The notes: generated from the sequence alone by a model not told the origin. Positions 22,222-32,404 are shown, counted from the first letter of the stretch. The stretch is 64,000 bases of DNA from Saccharomyces uvarum (GCA_947243795.1 OX365939.1:785001-849000), one strand, 5' to 3'. Numbers and translations are program-made.

Positions 22222-23027
22222 ATAAAAAATTTATTTAACCTTCCATTATTTCCCCGCCGTTGTCTTGTGCATATAATTTCTATATACGGTAAAATATTAC
22301 ATACATTATCTAAAAATTAGCTAGACTTTCCTTAAACGAATATAATGATTGCAGCATTTTCTCTTCCCTAATTGCGTTGATCGGAGAATGCCTCGAAACG
22401 CAATGTGAATTTATTTTTTTTTCTAATAAGGGAAGTATATTTCCTCCGAGAAAGGTAAACACAACAGCGAAAAAAAAAATCCTAAAGAGAACATAAAAAA
22501 CAGTAAAAATGATTTACCCATTTACTTACTGAAGAAGACCAATCCTGACAGTACTACCGCTAAAAAGACTAGGAAAACCTTCGTTGTGGTGTGTTTTTTT
22601 CGCTGCACGTTAGCAATACTTGCAAAAGTATTTATTATTTTTCATCACCTTCGCTATAATTTCCAATACCCCATTCTAATAACAGGCAGCTGATTTTAGA
22701 GAAAAAGTAATAAAGATATCCAAGGAACAACTGGAAGCTTTCCAGTCGCGTATCTGTTTTCTTCAAGCTTCTAACAGAAGAAGGAAGGACCACTCAATCG
22801 CATCTTTTTTTATATTCCATAATTAACAGCTTTTATTCCTAACCGGTTTCCGATACCCGTTCCATTCGTTTGATAAGGAAACTGAATCCAAATACGTTCG
22901 CTAATTTTTTATTCAGTTTCAATTTTATTTTCTACACCTATAACATATCTTTTGCTTCAATTCTTTTCTCATTACCCAATATTCCCTTTTTATTATTTGA
23001 CCATTTATTTTTTATTCTACATGAAGT
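22222..23027. other. LUG1-BUD8 intergenic region
   Basis: 806 bases, A/T-rich, with the LUG1 3' UTR and the BUD8 promoter and probable long leader. Poly-A (22470-22500) and pyrimidine-rich stretches (22900-23020) occur. An ATG at 23021 opens a tiny frame overlapping the BUD8 start (listed separately). No other gene is seen. Confidence 0.6.
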
Positions 23028-23050
23028 ATGGTACAATCAGACGAAGATAA
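23021..23050 (+). promoter_or_regulatory. Overlapping upstream ORF at the BUD8 start
   Basis: ATGAAGTATGG contains an ATG seven bases before the BUD8 ATG in another frame. It encodes nine codons and stops with TAA at 23048-23050, inside BUD8. If the mRNA leader includes it, a scanning ribosome would meet it first. Confidence 0.5.
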
Positions 23051-24812
23051 TTTAGGCTCTTCTGACACAACAGCATCCATATCATATATTAGTACTTCAT
23101 CTGCATCATCGAGAGCACAGCCAAGGACATCATTATTCTTGGAGAATCTTCATGAGGCAAATGGCGATTTTAATGCAGAACAAATGGCGTTGGCTACTGT
23201 TTCTTATGAAAATACAAGTAGGGGTGAAGGATTTACTGTATACATTAACAATGAAAGATACTCGCGAATAATGAGTGCATCTACAAGTTCTAGTTCCAGC
23301 AGTAAATCATCTTCAATTCCACAATTCCACGATACCCAAGATAATAATATACCAGCGAACACAGTGGCTCCAGCTTGGCTTCGACGAGTTAATGAGGAAA
23401 CTTCACCTATAAGAAACGAAACACCTTCACAAACCGTGGCAGTACGACCGGAAAGGGTGCTGACTTCACCTTCTTCACAAAGATTAAGTTGCGCATTGAC
23501 AATATCAACTTCAGTACTTATGGGAGAAGATATTGAAGAGAGTCCCTTAGAGCAAGAATCTAACAGGGTTACATCTTCATTGTATTCTTTGGTAATTCGC
23601 GGGAACGATGAGCCAAAGAGTGAAACACCCCGACGTCCTACACCAACTTTTCAACCTAATGAAGCTATAGATAATTCATTTCATTCGTACCAATACGACG
23701 ATACCTTGGAACCTAGTGTTGAAAAAGCGGTAAAACTAACGAAAAATAGGCCTTCGGATGTCAATTACATTAGTCCACACCGTGGCGAAGGCCAAGATCA
23801 GTACAAACTCGTGGGCGAATCAATGTTTATACCGCATAAATTCAAAATTCCAGAGAAGACGGCATCCATAGTGTCATCAGCAAGTGAGGAGTTCAGCTCG
23901 CCAAGTGCTCCGAACACATCAACAAGAATGATGAAAATTCCTCAGAGTCCATCGCTAATAGGAAATTTACTGATTTCAACACATAATAGCGACAGCAGTA
24001 ATGAGAGCCCCCCCAGAGACTGTATAGGCCCCAGCAATGAAAACATATTCCGTTCTAAGTCGACGTACAACGCGTCTTCATCCTTAGAGGAAGAAGGCCC
24101 ACCCATTGGAGTACCATCAATTCCTGTCTTAAGAAGTGTGTCGGGACCAAGCAGATGGGGAAAGAGGCCCCTACGTATGGAGTCTGGAAGATCTACTAAA
24201 TCTGAACCGTTCTCGCCGTTTGGAGGACCTAAGACGCCATCGCCATTAAGTAGAGCAAACAACAAAAATAAAGGATCCTCGGAACATGAGCATCTGATTG
24301 TATTAGCTCCTATTAAATCGCAAAGCACACAGCCATTGGTTGATGAGAAACCGATAATAGAAATACCAAGTCGAAGTGCACGACGAGACATCAAAAAGAA
24401 AACTGACAATACAAAGCAAGATGGTGGTGGTGTTGAGAGTATGGATCTGGAAGCAAGAATGCCGATCCAGCATATCGACACCGCATCTATACATTCCTTT
24501 GATTCAGGGCAGAGTAGATTCAAAGACGTTTATAGCGTTGGGAGCATATTTATAGTGATCATGTGTTGTATCGTGGTACCGCCCTTGTTTTTCATCATTG
24601 GATGTGGCCCCAGAAACAAAATGGTTTCCGATTATAGGTTGATGAGACTGATCATGAATAAGGAACACCGGGTGGCATTGCTACAAGGATTCATTTGGGA
24701 CGTTAGTTTGCGATGGTTTCGAACACTATGCCTAGCCTTGGGGGCTGCTGAAACCATGGTTGTGCTGGCTGGTATTGCCATTGGCTTCGGTGTAGGCATC
24801 ACACAGGAATAA
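23028..24812 (+). CDS. BUD8: Bipolar bud-site selection protein, distal-pole marker
   Basis: Cortical landmark that marks the distal pole for bipolar budding in diploids, upstream of the Rsr1 GTPase module; paralogue of Bud9. 594 residues (about 603 in S. cerevisiae). The long N-terminal part is Ser/Thr/Asn-rich and low in hydrophobicity, as expected for the glycosylated extracellular region. Two hydrophobic segments flank a short loop near the C-terminus: about residues 503-526 (VGSIFIVIMCCIVVPPLFFIIG) and 567-592 (LCLALGAAETMVVLAGIAIG). There is no N-terminal signal peptide, as in the family. The start is the ATG at 23028, with an overlapping out-of-frame ATG seven bases before it. Confidence 0.94.
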   Translation: MVQSDEDNLGSSDTTASISYISTSSASSRAQPRTSLFLENLHEANGDFNAEQMALATVSYENTSRGEGFTVYINNERYSRIMSASTSSSSSSKSSSIPQFHDTQDNNIPANTVAPAWLRRVNEETSPIRNETPSQTVAVRPERVLTSPSSQRLSCALTISTSVLMGEDIEESPLEQESNRVTSSLYSLVIRGNDEPKSETPRRPTPTFQPNEAIDNSFHSYQYDDTLEPSVEKAVKLTKNRPSDVNYISPHRGEGQDQYKLVGESMFIPHKFKIPEKTASIVSSASEEFSSPSAPNTSTRMMKIPQSPSLIGNLLISTHNSDSSNESPPRDCIGPSNENIFRSKSTYNASSSLEEEGPPIGVPSIPVLRSVSGPSRWGKRPLRMESGRSTKSEPFSPFGGPKTPSPLSRANNKNKGSSEHEHLIVLAPIKSQSTQPLVDEKPIIEIPSRSARRDIKKKTDNTKQDGGGVESMDLEARMPIQHIDTASIHSFDSGQSRFKDVYSVGSIFIVIMCCIVVPPLFFIIGCGPRNKMVSDYRLMRLIMNKEHRVALLQGFIWDVSLRWFRTLCLALGAAETMVVLAGIAIGFGVGITQE

Positions 24813-25033
24813 AAAGTTGTTCCGTCCTTTCTTTATTCAAAAAAAAGTTGTAATAGTATGTTATTAAGTCAGATATAAAAAAGAGTTTTATTTTTCTCGT
24901 TAAAGTTATATATATAAACAGGTTTTTCTCATTAATTTATACATATATATACTTGTGTATGTGTGTCTGTGGTGGCAATAGAAATATGCACGTGTAGCAT
25001 GGCCTAGATTAATATTTCCGGGATAGCTGCTAC

Positions 25034-26041
25034 TTAAGCAGTGACTTTCTTTTCGATCAAATCGAACAAAGTGACAATATCAGCAGAGAACTTCCTGATA
25101 CCCTCGGACAATTTTTCGGTGGCCATGGCGTCTTCGTTCAAGTCGAATCTGAACTTAGGTTCGTCGTTAATGTACGAGATCTTGTCGCCGGCTTCCTTCT
25201 TGGCGGTGGCAGGGTCCAAGACTCTTGGGAAAGGTTCAGTACTGTTCATCAATGTGTCCAATAACTGAGGAGAGATTGTTAGATAGTCGACACCGGCCAA
25301 GTTTTTGATTTCGTCAGTGCTTCTGAAAGAAGCACCCATAACGATGGTCTTGTAGCCGTACTTCTTGTAGTAGTTGTAAATACTCTTGACGGAGACGACA
25401 CCTGGGTCGGTCTCACCGGCGTATTCCTTACCGGTACTGGCCTTGTACCAGTCTAGAATTCTACCGACGAATGGAGAGATCAAAGTGACTTGAGCTTCGG
25501 CACAGGCGACGGCTTGACCGAAGGAGAATAATAGAGTCAAGTTACAGTGGATTCCGTCCTTTTCTTCCAATTCCTTGGCGGCTTGAATACCTTCCCAAGT
25601 GGAAGCGATCTTGATAAGGACTCTTTCTCTAGAGACACCTTCTTGTTCGTACAACTTAATGATGTGTCTGGCCTTATCAATGGTAGCTTGAGTGTCGAAA
25701 GACAATCTGGCGTCCACTTCGGTGGAAACTCTACCTGGGACAATTTTCAAGATTTCCTTACCGAACTCCACCAACAATCTATCTACAGCGCTTTCTACTT
25801 GTTCTGCGGTGGTCTTACCGTGCTTCTTACCGTATGCCACAGCAACATCGATCAACTTGGCGTGAGCTGGTTGTTTAGCAGCAGCCAAGATCAAAGATGG
25901 GTTAGTGGTGGAGTCTTGGGGCTGGAACTTGGCAATGGAGTTGAAATCACCAGTGTCGGCGACGACCACAGTACCGGCGGCCTTTAGTTGCTCCAGAGAG
26001 TTATTGGCGACCTTTTGTTTCTTTTGGGCTGGTTCAGACAT
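25034..26041 (-). CDS. TAL1: Transaldolase
   Basis: Pentose phosphate pathway enzyme converting sedoheptulose-7-phosphate and glyceraldehyde-3-phosphate to erythrose-4-phosphate and fructose-6-phosphate in the cytosol. 335 residues, as in S. cerevisiae. The upstream extension of the open frame is non-coding, because the conserved start [10 protein letters not shown] begins at CAT 26039-26041. The Schiff-base Lys144 is in [11 protein letters not shown], and the family signature STTNPSLI (about residues 44-51) is present. Codon choice is highly biased, fitting strong expression. The gene is intact. Confidence 0.98.
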   Translation of the reverse strand: MSEPAQKKQKVANNSLEQLKAAGTVVVADTGDFNSIAKFQPQDSTTNPSLILAAAKQPAHAKLIDVAVAYGKKHGKTTAEQVESAVDRLLVEFGKEILKIVPGRVSTEVDARLSFDTQATIDKARHIIKLYEQEGVSRERVLIKIASTWEGIQAAKELEEKDGIHCNLTLLFSFGQAVACAEAQVTLISPFVGRILDWYKASTGKEYAGETDPGVVSVKSIYNYYKKYGYKTIVMGASFRSTDEIKNLAGVDYLTISPQLLDTLMNSTEPFPRVLDPATAKKEAGDKISYINDEPKFRFDLNEDAMATEKLSEGIRKFSADIVTLFDLIEKKVTA

Positions 26042-26166
26042 TATGTACACGTATATGATGTGACTTCGAGTTGTTTTTACTACCAAACTAAATTTCACTC
26101 AAAATTATTTTCTCGAGAGACAGGAGAAAACACCGCAAGCAATGAAGCACGCAGCTACAAGCACGC

Positions 26167-26198
<32 letters not shown>

Positions 26199-26691
26199 AG
26201 GAAGGGTGCGCGTGTTAGCATATACGACTCGAAGGAAAAGGGGTCGTGGACCAGACGCAACTTGGCGAATTGAGCAAGCCGACCTCAATATGGATCATTC
26301 AGTCATTTTAGTTCCGCTTAAGCCCGCCCTGTACAGGCCACGAGGGCAACTCATAACGCCGTGCTAATACCGCCACGACACCGCAGTCGCAGCTTAGTCA
26401 ACAAGCGAAAATGGTCAGCTGTTCCGCTGGCTAATGTCTCTTTTTTGGAGAATTATTTCTTAGGCTTTCGATCGGAGTTTTCGATTTAATTAGATTATTC
26501 ATTGAATCATAATAAATATGTAAAAATATATATGTTGAAGCTGCTAAGGGCGCGGCTTCCTAGTGTACAGATGTATGTGGTGAAAAAAAACAAAAACTTG
26601 ATGGGTCAATTCAATTGACTATGACTTGATGATGATGTGAAAATTCTGAGAAGAGAAAAAGTTTCCAGCACTTGATTTATTGTTTTCCTCT
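26042..26691. other. TAL1 promoter and ILV5 3' region
   Basis: 650 bases between tandem minus-strand genes. It contains an (AT)n microsatellite (26167-26191) and a G+C-rich patch around 26310-26400 that probably belongs to the TAL1 promoter. No gene is seen. Confidence 0.6.
26167..26191. repeat. (AT)n microsatellite
   Basis: About 12 AT units, roughly 130 bases upstream of the TAL1 start. Confidence 0.9.
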
Positions 26692-27879
26692 TTATTTGTT
26701 TTCTGGTCTCAACTTTCTGACTTCCTTACCGACCTTCCAGATTTCCATGTTTCTGATGGTGACCAATTCCTTTTCTAGCTTTTCTCTGTAGTCAGGTTGG
26801 GAGTTGAATTCCAAAGATCTCTTGGTTTCGGTACCATTCTTGGTAGATTCGTACAAGTCTTGGAAAACAGGCTTCAAGGCGTTCTTGAAGATTGGGTACC
26901 AGTCCAAAGCACCTCTTCTGGCGGTGGTGGAACAAGCGTCGTACATGTAGTCCATACCGTACTTACCGATCAATGGGTATAGAGATTGGGTGGCTTCTTC
27001 AACGGTTTCGTTGAAGGCTTCAGATGGGGAGTGGCCGTTTTCTCTCAAGACATCGTATTGAGCCAAGAACATACCGTGGATACCACCCATCAAACAACCT
27101 CTTTCACCGTACAAGTCAGAGTTGACTTCTCTTTCGAAAGTGGTTTGGTAGACGTAACCGGAACCGATGGCGACGGCCAAGGCTTGGGCCTTTTCGTGGG
27201 CCTTGCCGGTGACATCGTTCCAGACAGCGTAGGAAGAGTTGATACCACGACCTTCCTTGAACAAAGATCTGACGGTTCTACCGGAACCCTTTGGAGCAAC
27301 CAAGATGACATCTAAGTCCTTTGGTGGTTCGACGTGAGTCAAGTCCTTGAAGACTGGGGAGAAACCATGAGAGAAGTACAAAGTCTTACCCTTAGTCAAC
27401 AATGGCTTGATAGTAGGCCATGTTTCGGATTGAGCGGCATCGGACAACAAGTTCATGACGTAGTTACCCCTCTTGATGGCATCTTCGACGGAGAACAAGT
27501 TTTGGCCTGGGACCCAACCGTCTTCGATGGCAGCCTTCCAAGAAGCACCGTCCTTACGGACACCGATGATGACGTTCATCCCGTTGTCTCTCAAGTTCAA
27601 ACCTTGGCCGTAACCTTGGGAACCGTAACCGATCAAGGCAAAGGTGTCGTTCTTGAAGTAGTTCAACAACTTCTCTCTTGGCCAGTCGGCTCTTTCGTAG
27701 ACAGTTTCGACGGTACCACCGAAGTTGATTTGCTTCAAACCACGGGTGGCAACCATTGGCTTAACGAAACGGGCAGCTGGTCTGCTGTACGCAGCAGCAC
27801 GAGTGGCCAAGGCAAAGGTTCTCTTAGCAGTGACGACACGGGAGTTACAGATCAATCTGGCGGCTTGAGTTCTCAACAT
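26692..27879 (-). CDS. ILV5: Acetohydroxyacid reductoisomerase, mitochondrial
   Basis: Branched-chain amino acid enzyme that isomerises and reduces acetolactate or acetohydroxybutyrate with NADPH and Mg2+ in the mitochondrial matrix; yeast Ilv5 also packages mtDNA. 395 residues, as in S. cerevisiae. The first ~47 residues are Arg/Ala-rich, a mitochondrial presequence (MLRTQAARLICNSRVV). The Rossmann loop GYGSQGYGQGLNLRDNG (about residues 84-100) and the metal-site helices of the C-terminal KARI domain (LFGERGCLMGG-type and EATQSLYPLIGKYG) are visible. Codon use is extremely biased to preferred codons. Upstream lie Gcn4 and Leu3 sites. Confidence 0.98.
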   Translation of the reverse strand: MLRTQAARLICNSRVVTAKRTFALATRAAAYSRPAARFVKPMVATRGLKQINFGGTVETVYERADWPREKLLNYFKNDTFALIGYGSQGYGQGLNLRDNGMNVIIGVRKDGASWKAAIEDGWVPGQNLFSVEDAIKRGNYVMNLLSDAAQSETWPTIKPLLTKGKTLYFSHGFSPVFKDLTHVEPPKDLDVILVAPKGSGRTVRSLFKEGRGINSSYAVWNDVTGKAHEKAQALAVAIGSGYVYQTTFEREVNSDLYGERGCLMGGIHGMFLAQYDVLRENGHSPSEAFNETVEEATQSLYPLIGKYGMDYMYDACSTTARRGALDWYPIFKNALKPVFQDLYESTKNGTETKRSLEFNSQPDYREKLEKELVTIRNMEIWKVGKEVRKLRPENK

Positions 27880-28173
27880 TTTGTACGTTTATTTATTTGG
27901 TGGTAGGGCAAAAAAATATAACTCCTAGGGGTTAGGTTGTATATATGTTTTATATTGGTTTTACAGAATGGCTAAGAAGAGAGGGAAAAGGCCCACCTGC
28001 AATTACCATAAAGTCAGGTTAGGTCCCTTTTATACGAAAGTTTTTCAGTTTTTTTTTTCCACCTTGTACGATTACATTTTTTTTGCGTCCTGCGTCGTGA
28101 TGAAAATTTCGCCCACTGCCAGCTGAGCGGGAACGGGCTTAGTTTGGGCGCTCGTCTACGGCAGGACGGCGGA

Positions 28174-28227
28174 TGAGTCACTAGCGGCGGCAGCGGCGGC
28201 GGTTGGAGACCGCCGCTAGGTGACTCT
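28174..28227. promoter_or_regulatory. Paired Gcn4 sites within an inverted repeat, ILV5 promoter
   Basis: TGAGTCA at 28174-28180 is a perfect Gcn4 element and TGACTCT at 28221-28227 is a second, near-perfect one. They sit on the arms of an inverted repeat: GAGTCACTAGCGGCGG (28175-28190) pairs with CCGCCGCTAGGTGACTC (28210-28226) with one extra G, around a 19-base spacer. It lies about 295-345 bases upstream of ILV5, a known general-control gene. Confidence 0.8.
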
Positions 28228-28254
28228 TGCAGGGCGGTAGTAGTAGTGAAGGAC

Positions 28255-28264
28255 CCGGTACCGG
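28255..28264. promoter_or_regulatory. Leu3 site CCGGTACCGG, ILV5 promoter
   Basis: A perfect palindrome of the Leu3 consensus CCGGNNCCGG, about 376 bases upstream of ILV5. ILV5 is a known target of Leu3, which responds to alpha-isopropylmalate. Confidence 0.8.
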
Positions 28265-28302
28265 AGGAGGCCGCTATTGCCGTATTGTCTCGGCGCCAGC
28301 TG

Positions 28303-28346
28303 AGCTCAGCTCAGCTCAGCTCAGCTCAGCTCAGCTCAGCTCAGCT
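28303..28346. repeat. (AGCTC)8 pentanucleotide array
   Basis: Eight perfect AGCTC units followed by AGCT, flanked by CAGCTG-type sequence, between the Leu3 site and ATG33. The unit includes the palindrome AGCT, so the array can fold on itself. Confidence 0.95.
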
Positions 28347-28457
28347 GCTCAGCTGGTTATTGTCTTTGTTTAGCTGTGGCGGTGTTCCAGGGACAGCAGG
28401 GTTAGAGTGCTTCATCTTTTGGGTTGTGGGTATGTTACAGTTCTTTGTGCTGCCCTG

Positions 28458-28465
28458 CCGGGTAA
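28458..28465 (-). promoter_or_regulatory. Reb1 site (CCGGGTAA), ILV5-ATG33 promoter
   Basis: The minus strand reads TTACCCGG, a full Reb1 consensus, about 175 bases upstream of the ATG33 start in a divergent promoter. Confidence 0.7.
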
Positions 28466-28636
28466 GGCGCGTTTTAGGGATCCGAAACATTGCGAAAATT
28501 AAAGGAACCAAGCTTCAGCATTTATCTCCGTCTGAGTAGTGGAGCAAAAGGGTCTCTTGATTGCTTGCCGGATATTGTTAAAGGTTACACTACACTCGTC
28601 GTCGCCACTTTACCCAATAAATACAATATATCAAAA

Positions 28637-29227
28637 ATGTCTGTTTGTTTAGCCATCACAAAGGGTGTCGCGATTTCGTCAATAGGTCTCTACTCCGGTA
28701 TCTTGGCTTCTGCTACGTTGATCACATGCACCACTCCACTAGAGGTTCTGACAAGCTCGCTATCTCCCGTTCTATCCAATTTGAAGAATGCGGCCACCTG
28801 CTTAGGGGCCATCGCGTCGACTTTCTTTTGTGTGAGTTTCTTCGGCGCCCCTCCTTCCCTGAGACACCCTTACTTGCTGTACGGTATGCTTGCTGCTCCA
28901 CTGTCTTCGTTCGCTCTAGGCTGTGCGTCTTATTACAAATCCAGAAAGCTCACTAAGGTTTCTAAGCAATCTCCATTACAACCTGATGAGACCAAGCCTG
29001 TCGTTTCTGAACTAAGCGATTCCATCATCGATTTGGGTGAGATCACTCATGCTGCAAAGGACTTAGCTCACGACAAGAAACCTGTTGCTACCCCACCCAA
29101 GCCGGCCGAGGCCCTACAAACCGGTCCTCCAATCAATACCAATAATCTAGTCGTGGCTACAGCTATTGCTATCCTTGGCTTCGTACAAGCCGTTGTTGGC
29201 ATTTACGGCGAAGGCCAATTTATTTAG
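28637..29227 (+). CDS. ATG33: Mitophagy-specific outer-membrane protein
   Basis: Mitochondrial outer-membrane protein required for selective mitophagy, mainly in stationary phase. 196 residues from the ATG at 28637 (197 in S. cerevisiae); the upstream open extension starts at a non-ATG codon and is rejected. Four hydrophobic segments are visible: about residues 8-30 ([20 protein letters not shown]), 50-70 ([20 protein letters not shown]), 77-95 ([18 protein letters not shown]) and a C-terminal one ([17 protein letters not shown]). The loop between the third and fourth is hydrophilic and the most variable part. The gene looks intact. Confidence 0.94.
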   Translation: MSVCLAITKGVAISSIGLYSGILASATLITCTTPLEVLTSSLSPVLSNLKNAATCLGAIASTFFCVSFFGAPPSLRHPYLLYGMLAAPLSSFALGCASYYKSRKLTKVSKQSPLQPDETKPVVSELSDSIIDLGEITHAAKDLAHDKKPVATPPKPAEALQTGPPINTNNLVVATAIAILGFVQAVVGIYGEGQFI

Positions 29228-29667
29228 CATCCTCTTTCAATTTATTTATTGTCTTTACAAAACTTGTAACTGTCTGATTTCGGCTCCCCTTCTCTCACCA
29301 AAAAAAAGAATAGATTGTAGTTGCTCGCAGTTTTTTCCATATTCTTATTAATTACGAAACACCACATCGATAATGTATCTACGTGCTTACATACACACAC
29401 TCACACACATATATATATATATATACAAAAAATTACATAAAAAATACAAAATAAAACTAGTATATGTTTTTGGCAGTTCGTCTATTACTGTCACTTTTTG
29501 GCTCACCCGGCCAACTTCTCCGGCAAAAAAACGCACGTTACAGTGGGAAAAGAGAGAAAAACAACAAATACCAGCTGAAAAAAGTACTGGAAACACATCA
29601 GTACTAGCAGATACATACACGTCGCGCAGAACCAGACGAAGCGGAGGATATTCTATACTAACAGTGC
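29228..29667. other. ATG33-RSC2 intergenic region
   Basis: 440 bases with the ATG33 3' UTR and the RSC2 promoter. A CA/TA microsatellite occupies about 29392-29425. No gene or named site is supported. Confidence 0.6.
29392..29425. repeat. Compound (CA)n(TA)n microsatellite
   Basis: An imperfect CA run followed by about eight TA units. Confidence 0.85.
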
Positions 29668-32343
29668 ATGATGCCTGATGAAAATTCAAACTCGTCCACT
29701 CCAAGTTCAAGCGCGCTGTACAGGGACCTAAGGAAAGAATATGAATCTCTCTTCACCTTAAAGGAAGGTACCGGTCTGGAAATCTCACCGATATTCAACG
29801 TTCTTCCTCCAAAGAAGGACTATCCGGACTATTACGCAGTGATCAAAAATCCCGTGTCCTTTAACACCCTAAAGAAACGTATCCCGCACTACACAGATGC
29901 TCAACATTTTCTGAACGATGTTGTCCAAATTCCCTGGAATGCCAAAACCTACAATACAAGAGATTCAGGAATTTACAAATACGCATTAGTCCTCGAAAAG
30001 TACTTAAAAGGTACAATTTATGCAAACCTGAAAGAAAAATATCCAAAGTTGGAGTATCCTGATTTGGGTCCTTTGCCTGATGAACCAGGCTATGAAGAGT
30101 TTCAGCAGAAATTGAGAGAAAAAGCTGAAGAGGCTGCGAGGGCAAGTGCTGCCGAAGTGGAATCTATCTCTTTAATAAACTCCACCGAAGCAGCCAGGAA
30201 GTTAAGGAAGACCCGCACCGCTTCCGTCAAAAGAGAATCTGAACCGGGGACGGATACAAATAACGATGAAGATTATGAAGCCACGGATATGGATATTGAT
30301 AACTCCAAAGATGCTGACTTCCCTGATTTGATTCGGAGACCACTGATAAACATCAATCCCCACAACCGCAAACCATTAAGAGACAATAGATCCACTACCT
30401 CATCTCATTCGGGCACTCCCCAACCATTGGGCCCAAGGCATAGACAGGTCTCAAGAACTCAAGTGAAGCGCGGGAGACCACCAATAATCGACTTGCCTTA
30501 TATTCAAAGAATGAAAAATGTCATGAAGATTCTAAAAAAGGAAGTGTTAGACAGTGGAATTGGCCTAACAGATCTTTTTGAAAGACTACCAGATAGACAC
30601 AGAGACGCTAATTACTACACTATGATTACTAATCCGATGAGTCTTCAGGATATCAACAAAAAAGTGAAGACTCGTCGTTACAAAGCATTCCAAGAGTTTC
30701 AAAACGATTTCAATCTCATGTTAACCAATTTCAGAATTTCACATAGAGGCGATCCTGAAAGTATAAAAATCTCGAATATCTTAGAGAAGACATTCACCAG
30801 TTTAGCAAGATTTGAACTATCCAAACCTGACAGAAGTTTCATTCCGGAAGGTGAGTTAAGATACCCACTAGATGAAGTTACTGTAAATAATATATCATAT
30901 CACGTGGGGGATTGGGCGCTTCTTCGAAACCAAAATGACCCTCAAAAACCTATCGTGGGCCAAATTTTCAGATTATGGAAAACTCCAGATGGGAGACAAT
31001 GGTTGAATGCCTGCTGGTATTACAGACCTGAACAAACCGTGCATAGAGTGGACAGACTGTTTTACAAAAATGAAGTTATGAAAACAGGCCAGTATCGTGA
31101 CCATTTGGTATCGAACTTGGTTGGAAAATGTTATGTGATTCATTTTACAAGATATCAACGTGGCAACCCCGATATGAAGTTGGAGGGCCCCTTATTCGTT
31201 TGTGAATTCCGTTATAATGAATCGGATAAGATCTTCAACAAGATTAGAACTTGGAAAGCTTGTTTGCCAGAAGAGATTCGTGATCTAGACGAAGCCACTA
31301 TCCCAGTAAATGGTAGAAAGTTCTTCAAATATCCTTCCCCCATCAGACATTTACTACCGACAAATGCATCTCCACATGATCGTGTTCCTGAACCAACGAT
31401 AGGGTCCCCTGACGCACCTCCATTGGTTGGTGCCGTTTACATGAGACCCAAGATGCAACGTGATGATTTAGGGGAATATGCCACATCTGATGACTGTCCT
31501 AGATATATTATTAGACCCAACGATTCTCCAGAAGAAGGCCAAGTGGACATTGAAACTGGTACCATCACTACGAGCACTTCAACGGCAAATGCTCTTCCGA
31601 GAACAGGCTATTCAAGTAGTAAACTGTCTAATCTAAGATATAGCAGGTCTTCTATGTCATTAGATAACCAGCCTCCCGTTGGTCAACAACAGATACCACT
31701 ATCAAGAGTTGGTTCTCCAGGTGCAGGAAACCACCTCACTGTCCAAGGTTTAAAGCAACATCAATTACAAAGGCTACAGCAACAGCAACAGCAGTACCAA
31801 CAACAAAAAAGATCACAAGCCTCACGCTACAATATACCAACCATTATTGATGATTTAACATCACAAGCATCAAGAGGTAATTTGGGAAATATAATGGTCG
31901 ATGCCGCTTCATCATTCGTCTTACCTATTTCCATAACGAAAAACGTAGATGTTTTACAGCGTACTGATCCACATAGTCAAACCAAGAGATCTGGAAGAGA
32001 AGAGATGTTACCATGGAAAAAGACGAAAGGTGAAATATTATGGTTTAGGGGACCCAGTGTAATAGTAAATGAAAGAATAATAAACTCAGGTGACCCACGT
32101 TTAGAACAGTCGTTGAACAGATGGTCCGGCACCAACAGGAAAAGAAAACTAGAATATGAGGAGGTGGAGGAAACCATCGAAAACGTAACCGAAAAAGACG
32201 AAAAAGATGACACCATGGAACCGGATGTGGAAAATGAAAGAGAAAATTTACCAGGTCCGTTCGTCCTTGGACTGAGACCTTCTGCCAAGTTCACTGCACA
32301 TAGACTCTCCTCGTTGCGGCCTCCTTCATCGTCATCTTCATAA
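29668..32343 (+). CDS. RSC2: RSC chromatin-remodelling complex subunit with bromodomains and BAH domain
   Basis: Subunit of one of the two RSC isoforms (the other has Rsc1), acting on promoter nucleosomes, rDNA silencing and 2-micron maintenance. 891 residues (889 in S. cerevisiae). Bromodomain 1 is at about residues 15-120 (FNVLPPKKDYPDYYAVIKNP). An AT-hook KRGRPP lies near residue 266, bromodomain 2 at about 285-395 (DANYYTMITNPMSLQDI) and the BAH domain at about 405-530 (YHVGDWALLRNQND). A Gln-rich stretch sits near residues 695-715. The start is ATG-ATG at 29668/29671, the first being used in the orthologue. Acidic residues near the C-terminus are the most variable. Confidence 0.96.
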   Translation: MMPDENSNSSTPSSSALYRDLRKEYESLFTLKEGTGLEISPIFNVLPPKKDYPDYYAVIKNPVSFNTLKKRIPHYTDAQHFLNDVVQIPWNAKTYNTRDSGIYKYALVLEKYLKGTIYANLKEKYPKLEYPDLGPLPDEPGYEEFQQKLREKAEEAARASAAEVESISLINSTEAARKLRKTRTASVKRESEPGTDTNNDEDYEATDMDIDNSKDADFPDLIRRPLININPHNRKPLRDNRSTTSSHSGTPQPLGPRHRQVSRTQVKRGRPPIIDLPYIQRMKNVMKILKKEVLDSGIGLTDLFERLPDRHRDANYYTMITNPMSLQDINKKVKTRRYKAFQEFQNDFNLMLTNFRISHRGDPESIKISNILEKTFTSLARFELSKPDRSFIPEGELRYPLDEVTVNNISYHVGDWALLRNQNDPQKPIVGQIFRLWKTPDGRQWLNACWYYRPEQTVHRVDRLFYKNEVMKTGQYRDHLVSNLVGKCYVIHFTRYQRGNPDMKLEGPLFVCEFRYNESDKIFNKIRTWKACLPEEIRDLDEATIPVNGRKFFKYPSPIRHLLPTNASPHDRVPEPTIGSPDAPPLVGAVYMRPKMQRDDLGEYATSDDCPRYIIRPNDSPEEGQVDIETGTITTSTSTANALPRTGYSSSKLSNLRYSRSSMSLDNQPPVGQQQIPLSRVGSPGAGNHLTVQGLKQHQLQRLQQQQQQYQQQKRSQASRYNIPTIIDDLTSQASRGNLGNIMVDAASSFVLPISITKNVDVLQRTDPHSQTKRSGREEMLPWKKTKGEILWFRGPSVIVNERIINSGDPRLEQSLNRWSGTNRKRKLEYEEVEETIENVTEKDEKDDTMEPDVENERENLPGPFVLGLRPSAKFTAHRLSSLRPPSSSSS

Positions 32344-32404
32344 TCACCTTTATTCCGAAAGCGATGACAGCAATGTCGTGCATCGCATATTACCCTCCGC
32401 GAGC

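Larger units (their letters stand above)
27880..28636. other. Divergent ILV5-ATG33 promoter region
   Basis: 757 bases with dense regulatory content: a Gcn4-site inverted repeat (28174-28227), a Leu3 palindrome (28255-28264), a pentamer array (28303-28346) and a Reb1 site (28458-28465). All are listed separately. No gene is supported; open frames over the pentamer array are artefacts. Confidence 0.75.

Noticed and set aside
28246-28539. Open frame over the AGCTC array reading QLSSAQLSSAQ
   Set aside because: It is a translation of a non-coding pentamer repeat; ATG33 starts further downstream at 28637.
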